A stretch of DNA of 64,000 bases from assembly GCA_964016885.1 (NCBI GenBank), contig OZ024743.1:125542612-125606611 (forward strand). The letters are read 5' to 3'. Made by a program: the position numbers and the translations under genes. The DNA is from Eledone cirrhosa (lineage: Eukaryota; Mollusca; Cephalopoda; Octopoda; Eledonidae). This document shows, in pieces, positions 10,216 to 21,561 of this stretch. The stretch's first letter is position 1. Every line of letters starts with the position of its first letter. The notes below the pieces were generated by a model, which did no database searches, was not told the origin of the DNA, and was given only the letters and a program-made list of their open reading frames with translations.

Positions 10216-11175
10216 GTACAAGAGTTAATTTTATCCACTGTGGCCTTAGCAAGAAATTACATAGAAATTTTATAGTAACTCCTATGTGGTCATTTGGTAT
10301 AATTATTGTGTTATGGTTTTAAATTCTGTAGTTCTTTTAGAAGGCTTTTGAATCTAAATACTATGGCCCCCAGACAACAAAGAACAATGACTCTGGCATA
10401 CATATGAATCAATTTCCATTTTATTTATTTGAGGACTTTTTACAGTGTGTCCCATATAGGCATATGTCACATGACACTAGTGACAAAAATACATGCTATA
10501 AAATCAATGTTTAATAAAAAAAATAATACACAATACAATAGGTTAGATGTGTTTCCATTTTCATTTTATTTCATGTTTTTAATAATTTTTTTATAAGGCT
10601 ATATTTTCTATTGTGCTAAGACTTGTGTCAAGCTTAACTACTGCATCTTTCTTCCTTATCTTGATTTGAATAACTACTATCCTGCTGTATTCTCACTTCC
10701 CATATGGGGCCTTCACATATTTAACCTTGTGTTATTGCCAATCATTGTCTTGATTCATAAAAGCTCAGTTGTTCTTTTGTGCTGACAAATCGTTATTACA
10801 GCTCGTTTTTCTGTAGAGCACTGCTTCTTGTCTCAACTTCCCATCTTCTCTCTCATGCATTATATAGCCTTTTCCAGTGAAATAATTGTTGGCTGTTTGG
10901 TTTCAGTGTTAACAACCATTCAATTTTATAATATAATCTGTCCCTATTGTTTCTAACAATGCCTTTTCTATAGCTTGGTTTTCTGCCTTTATTTTTGTTC
11001 TCCATATTTCACAGGACAACTAGTCTGTTATATCCCACAGTCCTGCCCTTTCACACATTACATAATATATGTACATATTGTGTTCTGTTCTTGTGAGTGC
11101 AGAGGAGTATTGTATAAGGAGATTTATTCATATTCCTACAACATGGCCAAGATGTTTCCATCTACCATTGTTAGA
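10216..11175. other. Unassigned intergenic or intronic DNA
   Basis: AT-rich, no repeat signature I recognise; the 67- and 64-codon frames are not convincing. Confidence 0.45.
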
Positions 11176-11455
11176 TAAGATGACGGTGTCTTGCTCACAC
11201 AGAACTGTTTCTGGCTTGGTTTCTATGGCTAGATGCCTTTCCTCAAGCCAACCACATTTATAGCATGGACTGGATGCTTTCTATCATGGCACTAAAATGA
11301 TCAACTAATAGGTTGAACTGGGTACTTTTTCATTGTGTTAACCAGCACAACCACCTTACAAGGTGGACCGAGTGCTTTTTATCATGTCACTAACACGACC
11401 ACTTTACAGTGTGCTTTTTGTAGTGTCACTAACATGATCGCATTTTGTCTGACAA
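11176..11455 (-). mobile_element. LINE 3' tail fragment, minus strand
   Basis: 'tttctatggctagatgcctt', 'caagccaaccacatttatag' and three 'atgctttctatcatg'-type units are the reverse complement of the 'catccagccatagaaa' tail. The middle part is internally duplicated. Confidence 0.65.
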
Positions 11456-11985
11456 GAACATGTTTTAGATTATGTTATACATAAGCCTTGCATTTTCGAA
11501 ATATGTATAATAAAATAAGTAGAGATGATCTAAAGTGACTATCTTTTGTTTATTATTATTATTACACACACACACATGTATACATATAAGAAATGGAATT
11601 TCTACTGATTCCTTTATTCTGTAAAACACAATCTTTCCTATGTTTACCAATTTTGTGTGTTCTAGTATATGATGAATTCTTAGTTGTGATTTTGGTTTGC
11701 ATAGAATTTATCCTAGCTAATTATAATTAGCTAAGATTCAAAAATAATTGTTTATGAATTAAGAAACAAAGATAGAACAGCTTTGAATTTCTTTATGAAT
11801 ATATTGCCTAGATGATTTAATGTGTTTTAAAAATATTTTTATCTTATGCAAGGTTTCTATTTTTCTCTTGTGATTCTGGATATTTTAAAGTCTTTCTCTA
11901 GAGGCTCATTAGGTTAGGCTTCGATTTGAAATGGTAATTAAGCAATTGAGGGTACAAGACTCCACTCTGGACAAGACACCAGTCT
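11456..11985. other. Unassigned AT-rich DNA
   Basis: Short (CA)n near 11564 and a local inverted repeat 'tagctaattataattagcta' near 11713. Nothing coding. Confidence 0.45.
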
Positions 11986-12125
11986 ATCACCTGTTTAACT
12001 CTCACCAGGTGTTGCTTGTACTAATCTTTCAATGTTAAATGAAATGCCTTACTCGAGGATACAGTGTCAGATCTGGGAATCAATATCACATTTATATGAC
12101 CTTAAACCCAGTACTACAACCACTA
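11986..12125 (-). mobile_element. tRNA-like SINE head, minus strand
   Basis: 'tgaaatgccttactcgagga', 'tctgggaatcaatatcaca' and 'ccagtactacaaccactaag' read as the reverse complement of a tRNA-like head with B-box, the same family as 39685, 42030 (minus) and 49090. Confidence 0.5.
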
Positions 12126-12390
12126 AGACAAGGAACTTTCTGGGGGAGATTTGTTGGACACATCTTTAAAATTAACTATACAGAGGAGGCTGACAGTTGT
12201 CATCACCGTTGGAAGGAAGCAGACTGACAACAAAGAATCTTGAACATAGCTGTGCCCAAATTTCCATGTCCTTGTTGTCAGTATTCTTTTAGGTCAAAAA
12301 TAGGCTTATACAGCCATGTTAGAACACGCATAATTTCAATGGGATCAAATTCTCCAGACTGAGAGGTGCCAACGATGATGATGATTCTAG
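12126..12390 (+). mobile_element. LINE C-terminal fragment with C2H2-like finger
   Basis: Translation around 12251-12330 gives 'FPCPCCQYSFRSKIGLYSHV' followed by RTR, the pattern of the zinc-finger tail of some LINE ORF2 proteins (last His replaced by Arg here). A 'HHRWKEAD' segment with a stop lies before it, and 'gatgatgatga' follows. A decayed 3' end of a LINE distinct from the PHD-finger family. Confidence 0.55.
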
Positions 12391-12454
12391 ATGTTGGATT
12401 CTTCATATCCATTGAATTTTTCCTCTTAATTTAGCAGTCTTATTCGTACATACA

Positions 12455-12600
12455 TATTAGCATGTGGCTTAGTGGTTGAAGTGTTAGACTCACAATCATT
12501 ATGGGTTTGAGTTAGTGTTCTTCAGCAAAATACTTTATTTCATGTCGCTCTTTCTGCCAGGATTTGTGACTGACAGATAGTATCAGCAATGAAAGTAATA
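12455..12600 (+). mobile_element. tRNA-Lys-like SINE head
   Basis: 'gcatgtggcttagtggttga', 'gtgttagactcacaatcatt' and a decayed B-box are followed by 'cagcaaaatactttatttca'. I recognise this as the OK-type octopus SINE pattern. Confidence 0.6.
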
Positions 12601-12939
12601 TTTCCTTTGTTCAATCATGTGATTTACTCCTTTCTTTTTCATTAGAACTTAATTTAACCATCATATTAGTACTCAATATAATAGTCATATTAGTACTTAA
12701 TTTAATGCTATTAATACTTAACTTAGTACCATTATAGCAATGTAAGATTAGATTGAGCAGCCCTATAGTCAACGACATTCCAACTTTGACCATATTGCCT
12801 TATTTTCAGACATTGTATATCTAGGACTACATTATTTAATGAGTCATTCATTTTTTTAAGCAGTAGTGTGATTTGAGGGATAATTAGCTGCTAATTTTCG
12901 TAGGACTAGCAACCATGTTTAGGGTTTTTCCTAATTGGC
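12601..12939. other. AT-rich DNA with short 'attagtacttaat' repeats
   Basis: Several diverged copies of this short unit at 12650-12735; no gene. Confidence 0.4.
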
Positions 12940-13079
12940 TGATTTAATAGTTATCATCATTTCATGCCTGCTTTCCTTGCTGACTTCGGTTTGATGGGTC
13001 ATTAAGGTCCAAGACTAAATTGGATGCCCTTCCTTAATCCAACCACTTTGTAGAGTGTACTAGACACCAGCACAGTTCA
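12940..13079 (-). mobile_element. LINE 3' tail fragment, minus strand
   Basis: 'atcatcatttcatgcctgct', 'gatgcccttccttaatccaa' and 'ccactttgtagagtgtacta' match the reversed LINE tail. Confidence 0.6.
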
Positions 13080-13186
13080 CCCGCCGAGGTTAACTTTGCC
13101 TTTCATCCTTACGGGGTCGATAAAATAAAGTACCAGTAATGTACTGGGTAATTGATGGCCTTGTGCCAAAAGTGGAAACAATTATT
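13080..13186 (+). mobile_element. 5'-truncated young SINE
   Basis: Starts at 'cccgccgaggttaactttgc' and runs to 'caattattt'. It lacks the tRNA-like head and joins the LINE tail fragment directly. Confidence 0.85.
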
Positions 13187-13310
13187 TGTTTATTCTCAAC
13201 ATCTGACAACTTAGATGTGACAAAACAACAATAAGAAAATTAAATTCATTGTTTAAAATAATTATGACATCATTATTGAAGAACACATTGTTTAGAATTA
13301 GAACCATTGT

Positions 13311-13575
13311 TTAACCCTTCCATTACCTTATTTCCAATAAATGACACTACCTATGATTTTCAAAGCATTTTATAAATAATCAAAAATTTGAAGAGATTTA
13401 GTAATATAACTAACTTTCTCAAACAGTGGTGTTTGAAACATAACATAATAAAATAAAGGTTCTTACATAGAATTATGACAGAATGTTTTTAGATAAATGT
13501 AAACACTTTAGGTCAAACAGTTTTGTATCACAGAACCATGGGTGGTTTCAGGTAGTTTGGTATCAAATGGGTTAA
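13311..13575 (-). mobile_element. TTAA MITE, copy 1
   Basis: 265 bp from TTAACCC to GGGTTAA. The inner sequence 'catgggtggtttcaggtagt' and 'tggtatcaaatgggttaa' marks the family. TTAA flanks with CCC-starting inverted ends are the hallmark of piggyBac-type elements; no transposase is present. Confidence 0.75.
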
Positions 13576-13889
13576 AAGATAGACTATATCTAGTGTTTCC
13601 ATATACGTAGGCTTAGCAATTGAACTAAAATTTTGAAACCTAAGTCATTAAGTAGATTTTCACTGTTTAGTCAGTTCAGGGCAGTGCTCATGACCCCTTT
13701 TATGGCTTCCGAGATTAGTAGAAGACAGGGAAGAAGGTATCTTCAAATCAGAGACCTGATGTGAATGTTTGCAATCATTGAGGAGGCCTTAATAAGTGTC
13801 CAATCTGTATTGGACACTCATAAAGGCCCCCCAAAAGCCAGGTGGTGATATTAAAACAGACAACAGATTAAGTTTACCACTGAAGTAAG

Positions 13890-14095
13890 CTACGGTGGGA
13901 TTTGAACCCAGAATGCAAAAGGCTGGAACAAATCTTGTCTGACACTAACAATTCTACCTATATGCTATCCTGAACTGGTACTTTATTTTATTCCTGCTGA
14001 AAGGGTGAAAAGCAAAATTGGCCCTGGTTTGATTTGAACTCAGTACATAAGCAACTGGAACAAATACTGCAAGATAGATCATATATGCTCTAGCA
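13890..14095 (-). mobile_element. SINE remains, minus strand, two parts
   Basis: 'ggtgggatttgaacccagaa' and 'ggtttgatttgaactcagta' are two reversed B-boxes, with 'actggtactttatttta' between them. Two old copies, or one duplicated. Confidence 0.6.
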
Positions 14096-14504
14096 AATCA
14101 GTTCATTTGCCATGTTTGTATATAGTTATCAAGAAAGCTAGTGTGTGGGAATTATAGCTATAGTATAAATAAAAATGTGGGTATAATGTTTCTAGTAAAA
14201 CAATAATTTGTTATTTAATATAAAAGCTTTAAAAATAAGCCAGTCAACCTACCAGTTAGTGAAATAAGAGAATTGCTAATAATACAATCAGTCTTATTGA
14301 AGGAATGCAGTCTTCAATATAGATTATTGTCAAGCATGTTTAAGTTAAGGTAGCAAAAGGATTTTTTTTTTTTTTTTGTAACATGAAAATAATAATTATT
14401 CAGTTGGTTATTTATCAAGCTAGTTAGTGTGTCAATTATGAGCTAACCTGAAAGACAAGATAAAGTGTTACAATTGAACATATAATCATATTAAGTAGAA
14501 AAAA
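14096..14504. other. Unassigned AT-rich DNA
   Basis: T15 run near 14362; no gene or repeat signature. Confidence 0.45.
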
Positions 14505-15315
14505 TGACAGGGCTCTGGCCCTATCAGGAAAGTGGCCATGCTCAATATGTTGAAAAGAAGTAGGTGAGAACTCTTTACTCAATGTAAAACATGGGCACAC
14601 AAGAGATGTAGTGGGGTTGTAGGTAGACTAACAGAAAAGGTAAAGTTTGTATGTAGGAGATACACAGGGGTAGTTAGTAGTAAGAACCCAAATGTTATAA
14701 ACTTTCTCCAATCCTGGAAAAGCTCTATAGAAGTAGTTGATAGCTTCTGTTATCTAGGTGACCTAATTAGCAGCAGAGAAAATTGTTCTGAAAGTATTGT
14801 ATCTGGAATACAAAAAAACAGGCTGGGGAAGGTTCAGCGAACTACTCCCTTTGTTGTCAACAAAAGGTTTCTCTCTACAAATGAAAATCTAGCTGTATGG
14901 TGCTTGAGAGCGAAATGCAATGTTGCATTGAAATGAAACATGGGCAGTAAATGCAGAGAATATGCAGAGGCTGGAGAGCAATGAAACAAGCATGGATGTA
15001 TGATGTTAAAATGCATGAACAGCCAAGCAATTCAGATATCAAACATAGACTGCAAGAGAGAAGACTGCACTAGTATGGATATTTGATGTGTATGGATGGG
15101 GATTGTTGGTTGAAGAAGTGCCAGGAGTTCCCAGTGGAGGAAGCTGCGGTAGAAGGAGGCAAAGGGAGACATGAGCGCAGTCAGTTAAAGTGGATCTCAA
15201 AATACTGAACTTGACAGGGGAGATGACAAAGGAATACAGTAGGTTTAGGGAAGTTGTGCTCATCCAACCCATGCAAGCATGGAAAAGCAAATGTAAAAAG
15301 GATGAGGATGATGAC
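14505..15315 (+). mobile_element. Old copy of the PHD-finger LINE, 3' part
   Basis: Parallel to 7130-7900: 'aagtggccatgctcaatatg' (finger start), 'gtagttgatagcttctgtta', 'tatctaggtgacctaattag', 'tctgaaagtattgta', then 'gaagaagtgccaggagttcc' and 'catccaacccatgcaagcat'. Ends 'gatgaggatgatga'. Many frameshifts; clearly older than the copy at 6248. Confidence 0.75.
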
Positions 15316-15741
15316 TACATTTGGGTGAGCAAAAATACATAACTAGTGGTTCCTACTCATATGGATGGATAACCATAAACATTTTTGATGCTTTATTTAT
15401 TTATTGTGTTGTATAATAATTTTCTAGTTATTCCACGTTTTACCAAGTTTTATCCATATATGGTATTATTTTATTTCCCTTACCATCATCATCACAATCA
15501 TTATCATTTGATGTCTATTTTTCCATGCTGGCATCGGTTCGATTTTATAAAACTTTATTTATTCAGCCTCATATGTATTGTAATCCATATGTTTTTGATG
15601 TTTGTTGTATTGTATAAACTCAAGATACTGGCCCAAAACTGTGACTTTGTTTCTGTGGGTGCTGAATAATACTGATCTGAAATGATTTGTGATGCAATGA
15701 ACTCAATTTAAATCAAATAAGACAGTCTGTTAGAAAACAAC
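15316..15741. other. Spacer with a LINE tail scrap
   Basis: 'catcatcatcacaatc' and 'ttttccatgctggcatcggt' near 15484-15540 are a reversed LINE 3' end. Nothing else named. Confidence 0.45.
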
Positions 15742-17400
15742 ATGCTAGACCTCAATGCTGTATACAATCAAGCACATTTGCTAGATGTGGCCCAACAAAG
15801 TTCTAGTATTTTTTCGAACATGGAAGTTGTAAACTTTAGTCCAACTGCATCCATCATAGCCAAGCCTATTAAATCCCCAAAGCTGGAAAAGGAATATTCT
15901 GTTGAAATCCAGAAGACAACAAAATCTCAATGCCTGTTCTGTGGAAATGATAGATACCTGCATAGTAGTTTTGTGAGGGAGGCAGTCTGTCATAAGTACA
16001 AGAAAATAGGACATTTTAAAATACTTTGCTGATCAAGCTCAGCAGCTGTGATACCTCCCAATAAGGATAATGATTACTTGTGTTCGGCAGTGTTAGCATT
16101 AGCAGGTTCTCCTCTCTGTGTAACCTCCACAGTAATATTGTATGTTACTTACAAAGCTGAAGCATTGATTGACAGTGGTAGTACTGACAAAAGTTTTATC
16201 AGTGATAAACTAGTTAATGTTCTCAACCTCAAAACAGTCCCATTGAAGAATTTCATTGGTATGGCTTCTGCGTCTTTCTCTGCTAAATCCAACAGGTACT
16301 ACATTGTAACACTAAACCTTGGTAATCAACTGTACCATAACATGAAACTGTACATGCTCAAAAACCTTATGAAAGTATTGCCATTTGATATGAAGGACAG
16401 AAACCACCATTAACATTTGCTGCATTACCAGCTATGAAGACTGATCCCCCAGAACTATTTATACATCTCAGCAAGGACTGTAAACCTATTGCAGCCAAAT
16501 CTTGAAAATACTTTGAATGTGATAGAAAGTTCAAGTCAGAAGTATGCCACCTAGCAGATGTCAATATTATTGAACAGAGTAATGCACTGGGTAATTGCTG
16601 GCCTTGTGCCTAAAGTAGAAACAATATTATTGAACAGAGTAATTCCCCTTGGAGATCCCAAGTGCTCATTGTACATGAGAAAACAAAACGAAGAATGGTG
16701 GTAGATTATTCAGAGACAATTAATAAATAAACACATCTTGATGGCTACCGGCTTCCAAAAATACTATTGACAAGTATAAAATCTACAGTATTATAGATTT
16801 ATGTCCAACATACCATCAAATTCCTTTATCTGCAAAAGATCGTCAATTCACAACTTTTAAAGCTGATTAAATTATGGTAGTATACAATACCCTCAGTCCT
16901 GATCCAGAGAGACTCATACCACTTCTCTATCTTCCTGCTCTAGTCGGCCAGAAATCATTAAAACATGTAATTGGTATGTTTTCTTATTATGCTAAGTGGA
17001 TCTGTAAATTTTCTGATGAAATCCGACTTCTCAATAATGTAACAAAATTTACTCTCAACAGCCAACAAGTAAACGTATTTGCGTTTTTGAAATCGGAATT
17101 AACGAATGCTGCCGTGCAAGGGGTAGGTGAGAACCTTACATTTACTGTTGAGACTGATGCCTCGGTCTTTGCTATATCTGCAATCCTAAACCAGGATTCT
17201 CGCACGCTACAAGGAAGTGAACAGTACCACTCCTCTTGACTTTAGAAACTTGTTTTCAATTTTCGGTATGCCCAGTTATGTACATTCCGATTGTGGAATT
17301 GCCTTTATGTCTGCAGAATTGAGAGAATGGCTCCTCAGTAAGGGCATTGCAACAAATAGAACAACACTGTATAATCCCACCAGAAACAGTCAGTGACCTC
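15742..17400 (+). pseudogene. Gypsy-type LTR retrotransposon gag-pol, decayed
   Basis: Order of remains: a zinc-knuckle region ('CLFCGNDRYLH', 'CHKYKKIGHFKILC', second cysteine lost) at 15742-16032. Then a retropepsin-like protease with 'ALIDSGSTDKSFI' at 16048-16413. Then RT scraps ('PWRSQVLIVHEK', 'RMVVDYSE') near 16650-16720. After an internal deletion, a connection/RNase H start ('VIGMFSYYAKWI', 'VETDASVFAISAIL') at 16874-17239, and integrase core remains ('YVHSDCGIAFMS', 'TTLYNPTRN') near 17270-17390. This order fits Ty3/Gypsy. Stops, shifts and deletions make it inactive; no LTRs were found. Confidence 0.8.
16562..16643 (+). mobile_element. Minimal SINE 3' end with a 22-bp target duplication
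   Basis: Only about 38 bp of SINE ('gcactgggtaattgctggcc' onward) lies between two copies of 'aatattattgaacagagtaa', each extended by c at the 5' end and t at the 3' end. Severely 5'-truncated insertion into the dead Gypsy element. Confidence 0.85.
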
Positions 17401-18089
17401 CCTTGACCTGATAGAGAGTATGCGCATTGTCAGTCATGATGGATGCAATTTTGTTTTGGTGATGTTTTTATCGCTGATTTCAGACTTGTTTTAGACTAAG
17501 ATTGGAAAATAGTTTCTTTGAGCCAGGTAACTTGCTGGTCATTCTATCAACTGTTAAGAGTCTTTTTTTGAAGTTTGTGTTGCATTGTCTTTAAGTTGAA
17601 GTCTTTTGTGGAAATCAAAACTTGTTAGTTATTATGATAACAACACTCTACCTGTCTAGTCACTTTTCACAGACACACACACTCTTTCTCTCAACAACAA
17701 CTTTCATTTCTTCCCTTTTCCTTCCTACATATATGTGTGATAGACAGACAGGGGGAGAAACAGCTGTTTTATAATATAGATTGTTTGTAACCTTGATTGC
17801 AATTATGATTACATAAAAAAGAAACATATAACTAAAATAATCCCAATCATTGCCAATACAATCTAGCAAAGTGTTGAAACTAAAGATATAGCAATGTATT
17901 TTTATGCCTAAAACTAACTAGAGCTTTTAAATTGTCATTCATAATTGACTAAATATATATGTAGTCTAATGGGCTTTAGGATTACAGGTGGCTAATATAA
18001 AACTGTGTATTTATGTTTTGCACATGTGGATGTTGTTTTTTTTTTTGTTTTGTTTTTTTTTTGTTTACAAGTGGTAGCACTCAAACAGA
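17401..18089. other. Unassigned DNA
   Basis: T-rich run near 18029-18063. No gene features; a first MLF exon was looked for and not found. Confidence 0.45.
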
Positions 18090-18260
18090 GACTACGTAGC
18101 ACTGAGAATACGCTCTCATCCTACTGAGAACATAACAATCTCTCCAGTGCTGTTGCCATGATAAAATGTACCCACTACACTCTGTAAAGTGGTTGTTTTT
18201 AAGAAAAGTATCCAGCCATAGAAACCATACCTGGTAATAAAAAATGAAGGGCACATTTGA
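18090..18260 (+). mobile_element. LINE 3' tail fragment
   Basis: 'caatctctccagtgctgttg', 'ccactacactctgtaaagtg' and 'tatccagccatagaaaccat'. Confidence 0.6.
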
Positions 18261-18407
18261 TAATAGCTCTAGATTCACTATGTCAGAAACAATAAGATGG
18301 AATGCTTCATCCTGGTAGATCTGGGATTAAATAACAATAATTACAAGCCTATAAAGCTATAGAAAATCTTTAGGTACCAGTTAACTTTAGTATGTAGCTT
18401 TATTTAG

Positions 18408-18665
18408 TTCACTCTTTTGATACCAAGCTGTCTGAAACCACCCCTGGTTTTATCAAGCAAGACTGTTTGTCTTGGTGTTTATATTCATCTAAAAATGTTC
18501 TATCATAATTTTATGTAAGAATCTTTGTTAAGTCATGTTCCAACAGCCAGTTAAATAATGATAAGGTTAATTATATTACTAAATCCCAAATTCTTGATTA
18601 TTCTCAAAATGATTTGAAGATCATAGACATTGTCTTTCATTAGAAATATGTTAACTAAACGGTTG
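18408..18665 (+). mobile_element. TTAA MITE, copy 2
   Basis: 'ttttgataccaagctgtctg' and 'gaaaccacccctggtttta' at the start; 'cattagaaatatgttaacta' then 'aacggttga' at the end. Opposite orientation to copies 1 and 3. Confidence 0.65.
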
Positions 18666-19343
18666 ATATATGAAGTGTAAGAACTCACTGACCTTTATTT
18701 CTATATAGTAGGTGCAAATTAATTCACAAAATCAACAGTGATTAGGGTTGACTCTTAGGTCAGAAATTTATTCTGTATGTTTCACCTAACCCATGCCAGT
18801 TTGGAAAATCTGAAAGCCAGTACAATGCAGTTGAAATATATAAACAAAGTAATGTTTCTTACCCAGTATATTTCAACATGATATTGTATGCACAATCCAC
18901 ACATATAGACCAGTTAAGGAAGAATACATCATTCGTTTTTGTTTTGCATAACCCTGAAATATGTTAAAATAAACTGGGTAAAAAATTCTACTTTGTTTTG
19001 TTATATTTGTCATCCTTTGCCCTTTATATATTTCTACCGCATTGTACCGGCTTTCTAAATCCTTACTAATCAATTAATATTTATTTATATTTTAGAAAAT
19101 GTTGTATAGAATGTTACTGTAAGATTTACTTCGGTATTTGTAAATGAACTACAATAGTACCATCTTGTATATCAAGACTATTCCTATATTTTTTTTATTG
19201 TATTGAAACATCATTAATAAATATTTTCTTGCTTTATGTCATGAGCTAAGATTATACATATTCCTGTAATTGAACAGTAAATTAAAAAAACTGTGCTATT
19301 AAAGTAGACAAGATTAAAACAACCTTATAGAAAAATGTCCTCT
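18666..19343. other. Unassigned intron DNA
   Basis: AT-rich; 'cacctaacccatgccagttt' near 18783 is a LINE-tail scrap. No exon seen. Confidence 0.45.
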
Positions 19344-19595
19344 TTAAACCTTGTTACCATATTTTTAATGAAATACACTCCATATGTGTTTCAATTGATT
19401 TTGAAGATAAAAATATTTGGAAGGATTTTATAATATAACTAACTTTCTCATTATTAAGCTGGTGCCTGGAATCTAACTTAATAAAGGTTCTTATATAAAA
19501 AATATGATGGAAGACATTTATATAACACTTTAAAACAAGCAGTTTTATATCATAGAGCTGGGTGGTTTCAGGCAATTTGGTATCAAAAGGGTTAA
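19344..19595 (-). mobile_element. TTAA MITE, copy 3
   Basis: Starts 'ttaaaccttgttaccatatt', ends 'tggtatcaaaagggttaa'. About 200 bp upstream of the first visible MLF exon. Confidence 0.75.
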
Positions 19596-19797
19596 AGTCT
19601 CTGATTGTGGCTTTAGACTGTGACTAGATCTTTATCTTATAACCAACAAATAAGGAAATTATTATCATTAAAAGAATGTAATATTGTCAAATATATTTTA
19701 ATAAAATATTGAAATACAAACAAAAATTTCCTTTATAAAAATTCAATGATTTTTGTTTCTCATATATATCTACAACTCTTATCTGTTTATGTTAAAG

Positions 19798-19999
19798 GTT
19801 TCCCAAAACTCATATGCGCATGATGGATTTTGGATTCACTGGCCGAGAGAACATTAGGAACCAACAGAGGTCTAAGAGCTGTGAACGTACTAACTGTAAA
19901 AATGATTTAGTAGGATTTGGATTAAATGAAGACTATTTTGGATTTAATGACATCTTTAATAACATGCGGAGGATGATGGCTGGAATGAATCAATCTCTG
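19798..19999 (+). CDS. MLF: Myeloid leukemia factor (MLF), internal coding exon
   Basis: MLF proteins are nuclear-cytoplasmic adaptors linked to transcription-factor stability and Hsp70-type chaperone complexes (family knowledge). The exon follows an AG at 19796-19797 and ends before GTAAGT at 20000. Its first base completes a split codon, then come 67 codons ending in Leu with a phase-0 junction. 'HMRMMDFGF' matches the family's basic, Met-rich N-terminal stretch, and 'FNDIFNNMRRMMAGMNQSL' the helix before the core. The start Met and the acidic DPFF-type N-terminus must lie in an upstream exon not found here. The in-frame ATG at 19814 is internal, not the start. Inverted TTAA MITEs lie on both sides (19344 and 20812). 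Confidence 0.85.
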
Positions 20000-20055
20000 G
20001 TAAGTAAATAGTATTTTTTTCTATTTTGAAATTAAATAGGATAATATTATTATTG

Positions 20056-20298
20056 TTAGGTACATTAAAAGGGTGGTTAATTGGCAGAATCAGTAAAGCG
20101 TCGGATACCCTGCTTTGTGACATAGAGTTACGGCCCTTTACACCCTGAGTTCAAATCCTGCTGAGGTAAGCTTTGCCTTTCATCCTTACAGCATCGATAA
20201 AATAAAGTACCAGTCATACACTGGGATCAATTTAATCAACTTAACCCTTCCCCAAAATTGCTGGTCTTGTGCCAGAAACCATTATTAGGTACATTAAA
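20056..20298 (+). mobile_element. SINE with target-site duplication
   Basis: Insert 20070-20284 lies between two copies of 'ttaggtacattaaa'. It has the head 'gggtggttaattggcagaat', B-box 'gagttcaaatcctgc' and the long body 'gatcaatttaatcaacttaa'. The duplication includes the first bases of the next MITE, so the SINE arrived after it. Confidence 0.85.
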
Positions 20299-20597
20299 CT
20301 CTCGGTTCAATGAACCCCCATTTAATGGATTTGCAATTTAGTAGTCCATATAATAATAGAATGTACTGCTGCTATAGTCATGGCAAAATACTCTTCAATT
20401 ACAGTCAAAAATGAAACAAAAATTACATGTACTATAATTACATTACTATAATTGAATTAATTTTATATTGTACACTCATGCATATTGTATTAAAGTAGAT
20501 ATTTACATTCAAATCAATAAATATAACCTTTAAGTTACCTTAAATTTAATGGATATACCTTCCTACTCTTAGTTCCATTAAATCAGGTGTTTACTGG
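20292..20597. mobile_element. TA-flanked MITE, pogo/Tigger-like ends
   Basis: Left 'cattaaactctcggttcaat' and right (reversed) 'ccagtaaacacctgatttaa' are diverged TIRs flanked by TA. The interior is AT-rich with 'ttaatgga' motifs. Superfamily inferred from TA target and end sequence only. Confidence 0.5.
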
Positions 20598-20811
20598 TAA
20601 GATTGTTCTCATCACAAAAGGTGTAATTTTATTTTTAATCCATTAAAATATTTTAACATACTACATCAAGTATGCGTTGTGTGATTGTTCTCTTCTCTTA
20701 ACATAGAAATTTGTTTTTATAGTAAAAAAAATTCTTATGACAAGCCCTGTTAATTATATATATTAATTTCCAAAAATGTATGATGTTCTTGTACTATTTT
20801 TCTTCTTTATT

Positions 20812-21052
20812 TTAATCTTTTTATACCGAATTACTTGATTCTATGAGAAAGACTGTTTATTGTAAAGTGTTTATATTTATCTAAAAACTTCCCATCATAA
20901 TTTTATGTAAGAATATTTGTTAATTTACGCTCCAAATACTATCTTATGACAAAGTTTGTTATGAAATTCTTCCAAATTTTTGATTATTTTCAAAATGATT
21001 TCAAAACCTTAAGTAGCCTCTTTCATTAGAAATATGGCAAGAAAAGAGTTAA
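20812..21052 (+). mobile_element. TTAA MITE, copy 4
   Basis: 'ttaatctttttataccgaat' to 'gaaaagagttaa', with 'cccatcataattttatgtaa' inside. Inverted relative to copy 3, placing the MLF exon between them. Confidence 0.65.
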
Positions 21053-21104
21053 TGTTGCTAAGCTATTTAAAACAGAAAATATATCTCTACTCTATTATTC
21101 TTTT

Positions 21105-21345
21105 ACTGGTTTCAGTCATTTAACTGCAGCCTTATCAGTACTTATTTTTTCAAGTCTGGTATCTATTTTATCACTCATTTTTTTTGTAAAATTGCTAGTT
21201 TACAGGACATAAACACAGGCACAGGTAACACATATCTACACCCCCCACTTTCCACATATTCTTACACATCTCTTTCTCTCTCTCTCTATATATATATATA
21301 TTAATTTCCAAAAATTTATGAAGTTCTTTTACTATATATATATAT
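21105..21345 (+). mobile_element. Degenerate octopus-type SINE body plus TC/TA repeat
   Basis: 'ggtttcagtcatttaactgc', 'agtacttattttttcaagt' and 'acaggacataaacacaggca' match the common cephalopod repeat with 'ggacgtaaacacacc'. It ends in CT and TA microsatellites. Confidence 0.55.
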
Positions 21346-21561
21346 ATATATGAAAAATATATCATTTTTTACAAAAACATTATAAAAATTGGAAAGAGGT
21401 CGGTGGAGAAGTTAAAACAGCTCAAAATACAGTAATTTATTATAATAAACAGTATAACAGGCTATGTTTCTTACTTCCTTGAAAGATGTTTCAAACAAGC
21501 ATGTCTACAAAATCCTATTGTGTTGAAAATAATAATAATCATGCATGAAGAAAATGATTCA

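Noticed and set aside
15742..17400. An intact retrovirus-like gene or domesticated gag
   Set aside because: Stops, an internal deletion and a lost knuckle cysteine show plain decay.
17240..19797. An exon between the Gypsy element and the first MLF exon
   Set aside because: No frame with MLF-like acidic or DPFF text and a good donor was found.
19814..19999. ATG at 19814 as the MLF start codon
   Set aside because: A valid acceptor lies 16 bp upstream, upstream codons fit the family, and the conserved N-terminus would be missing.
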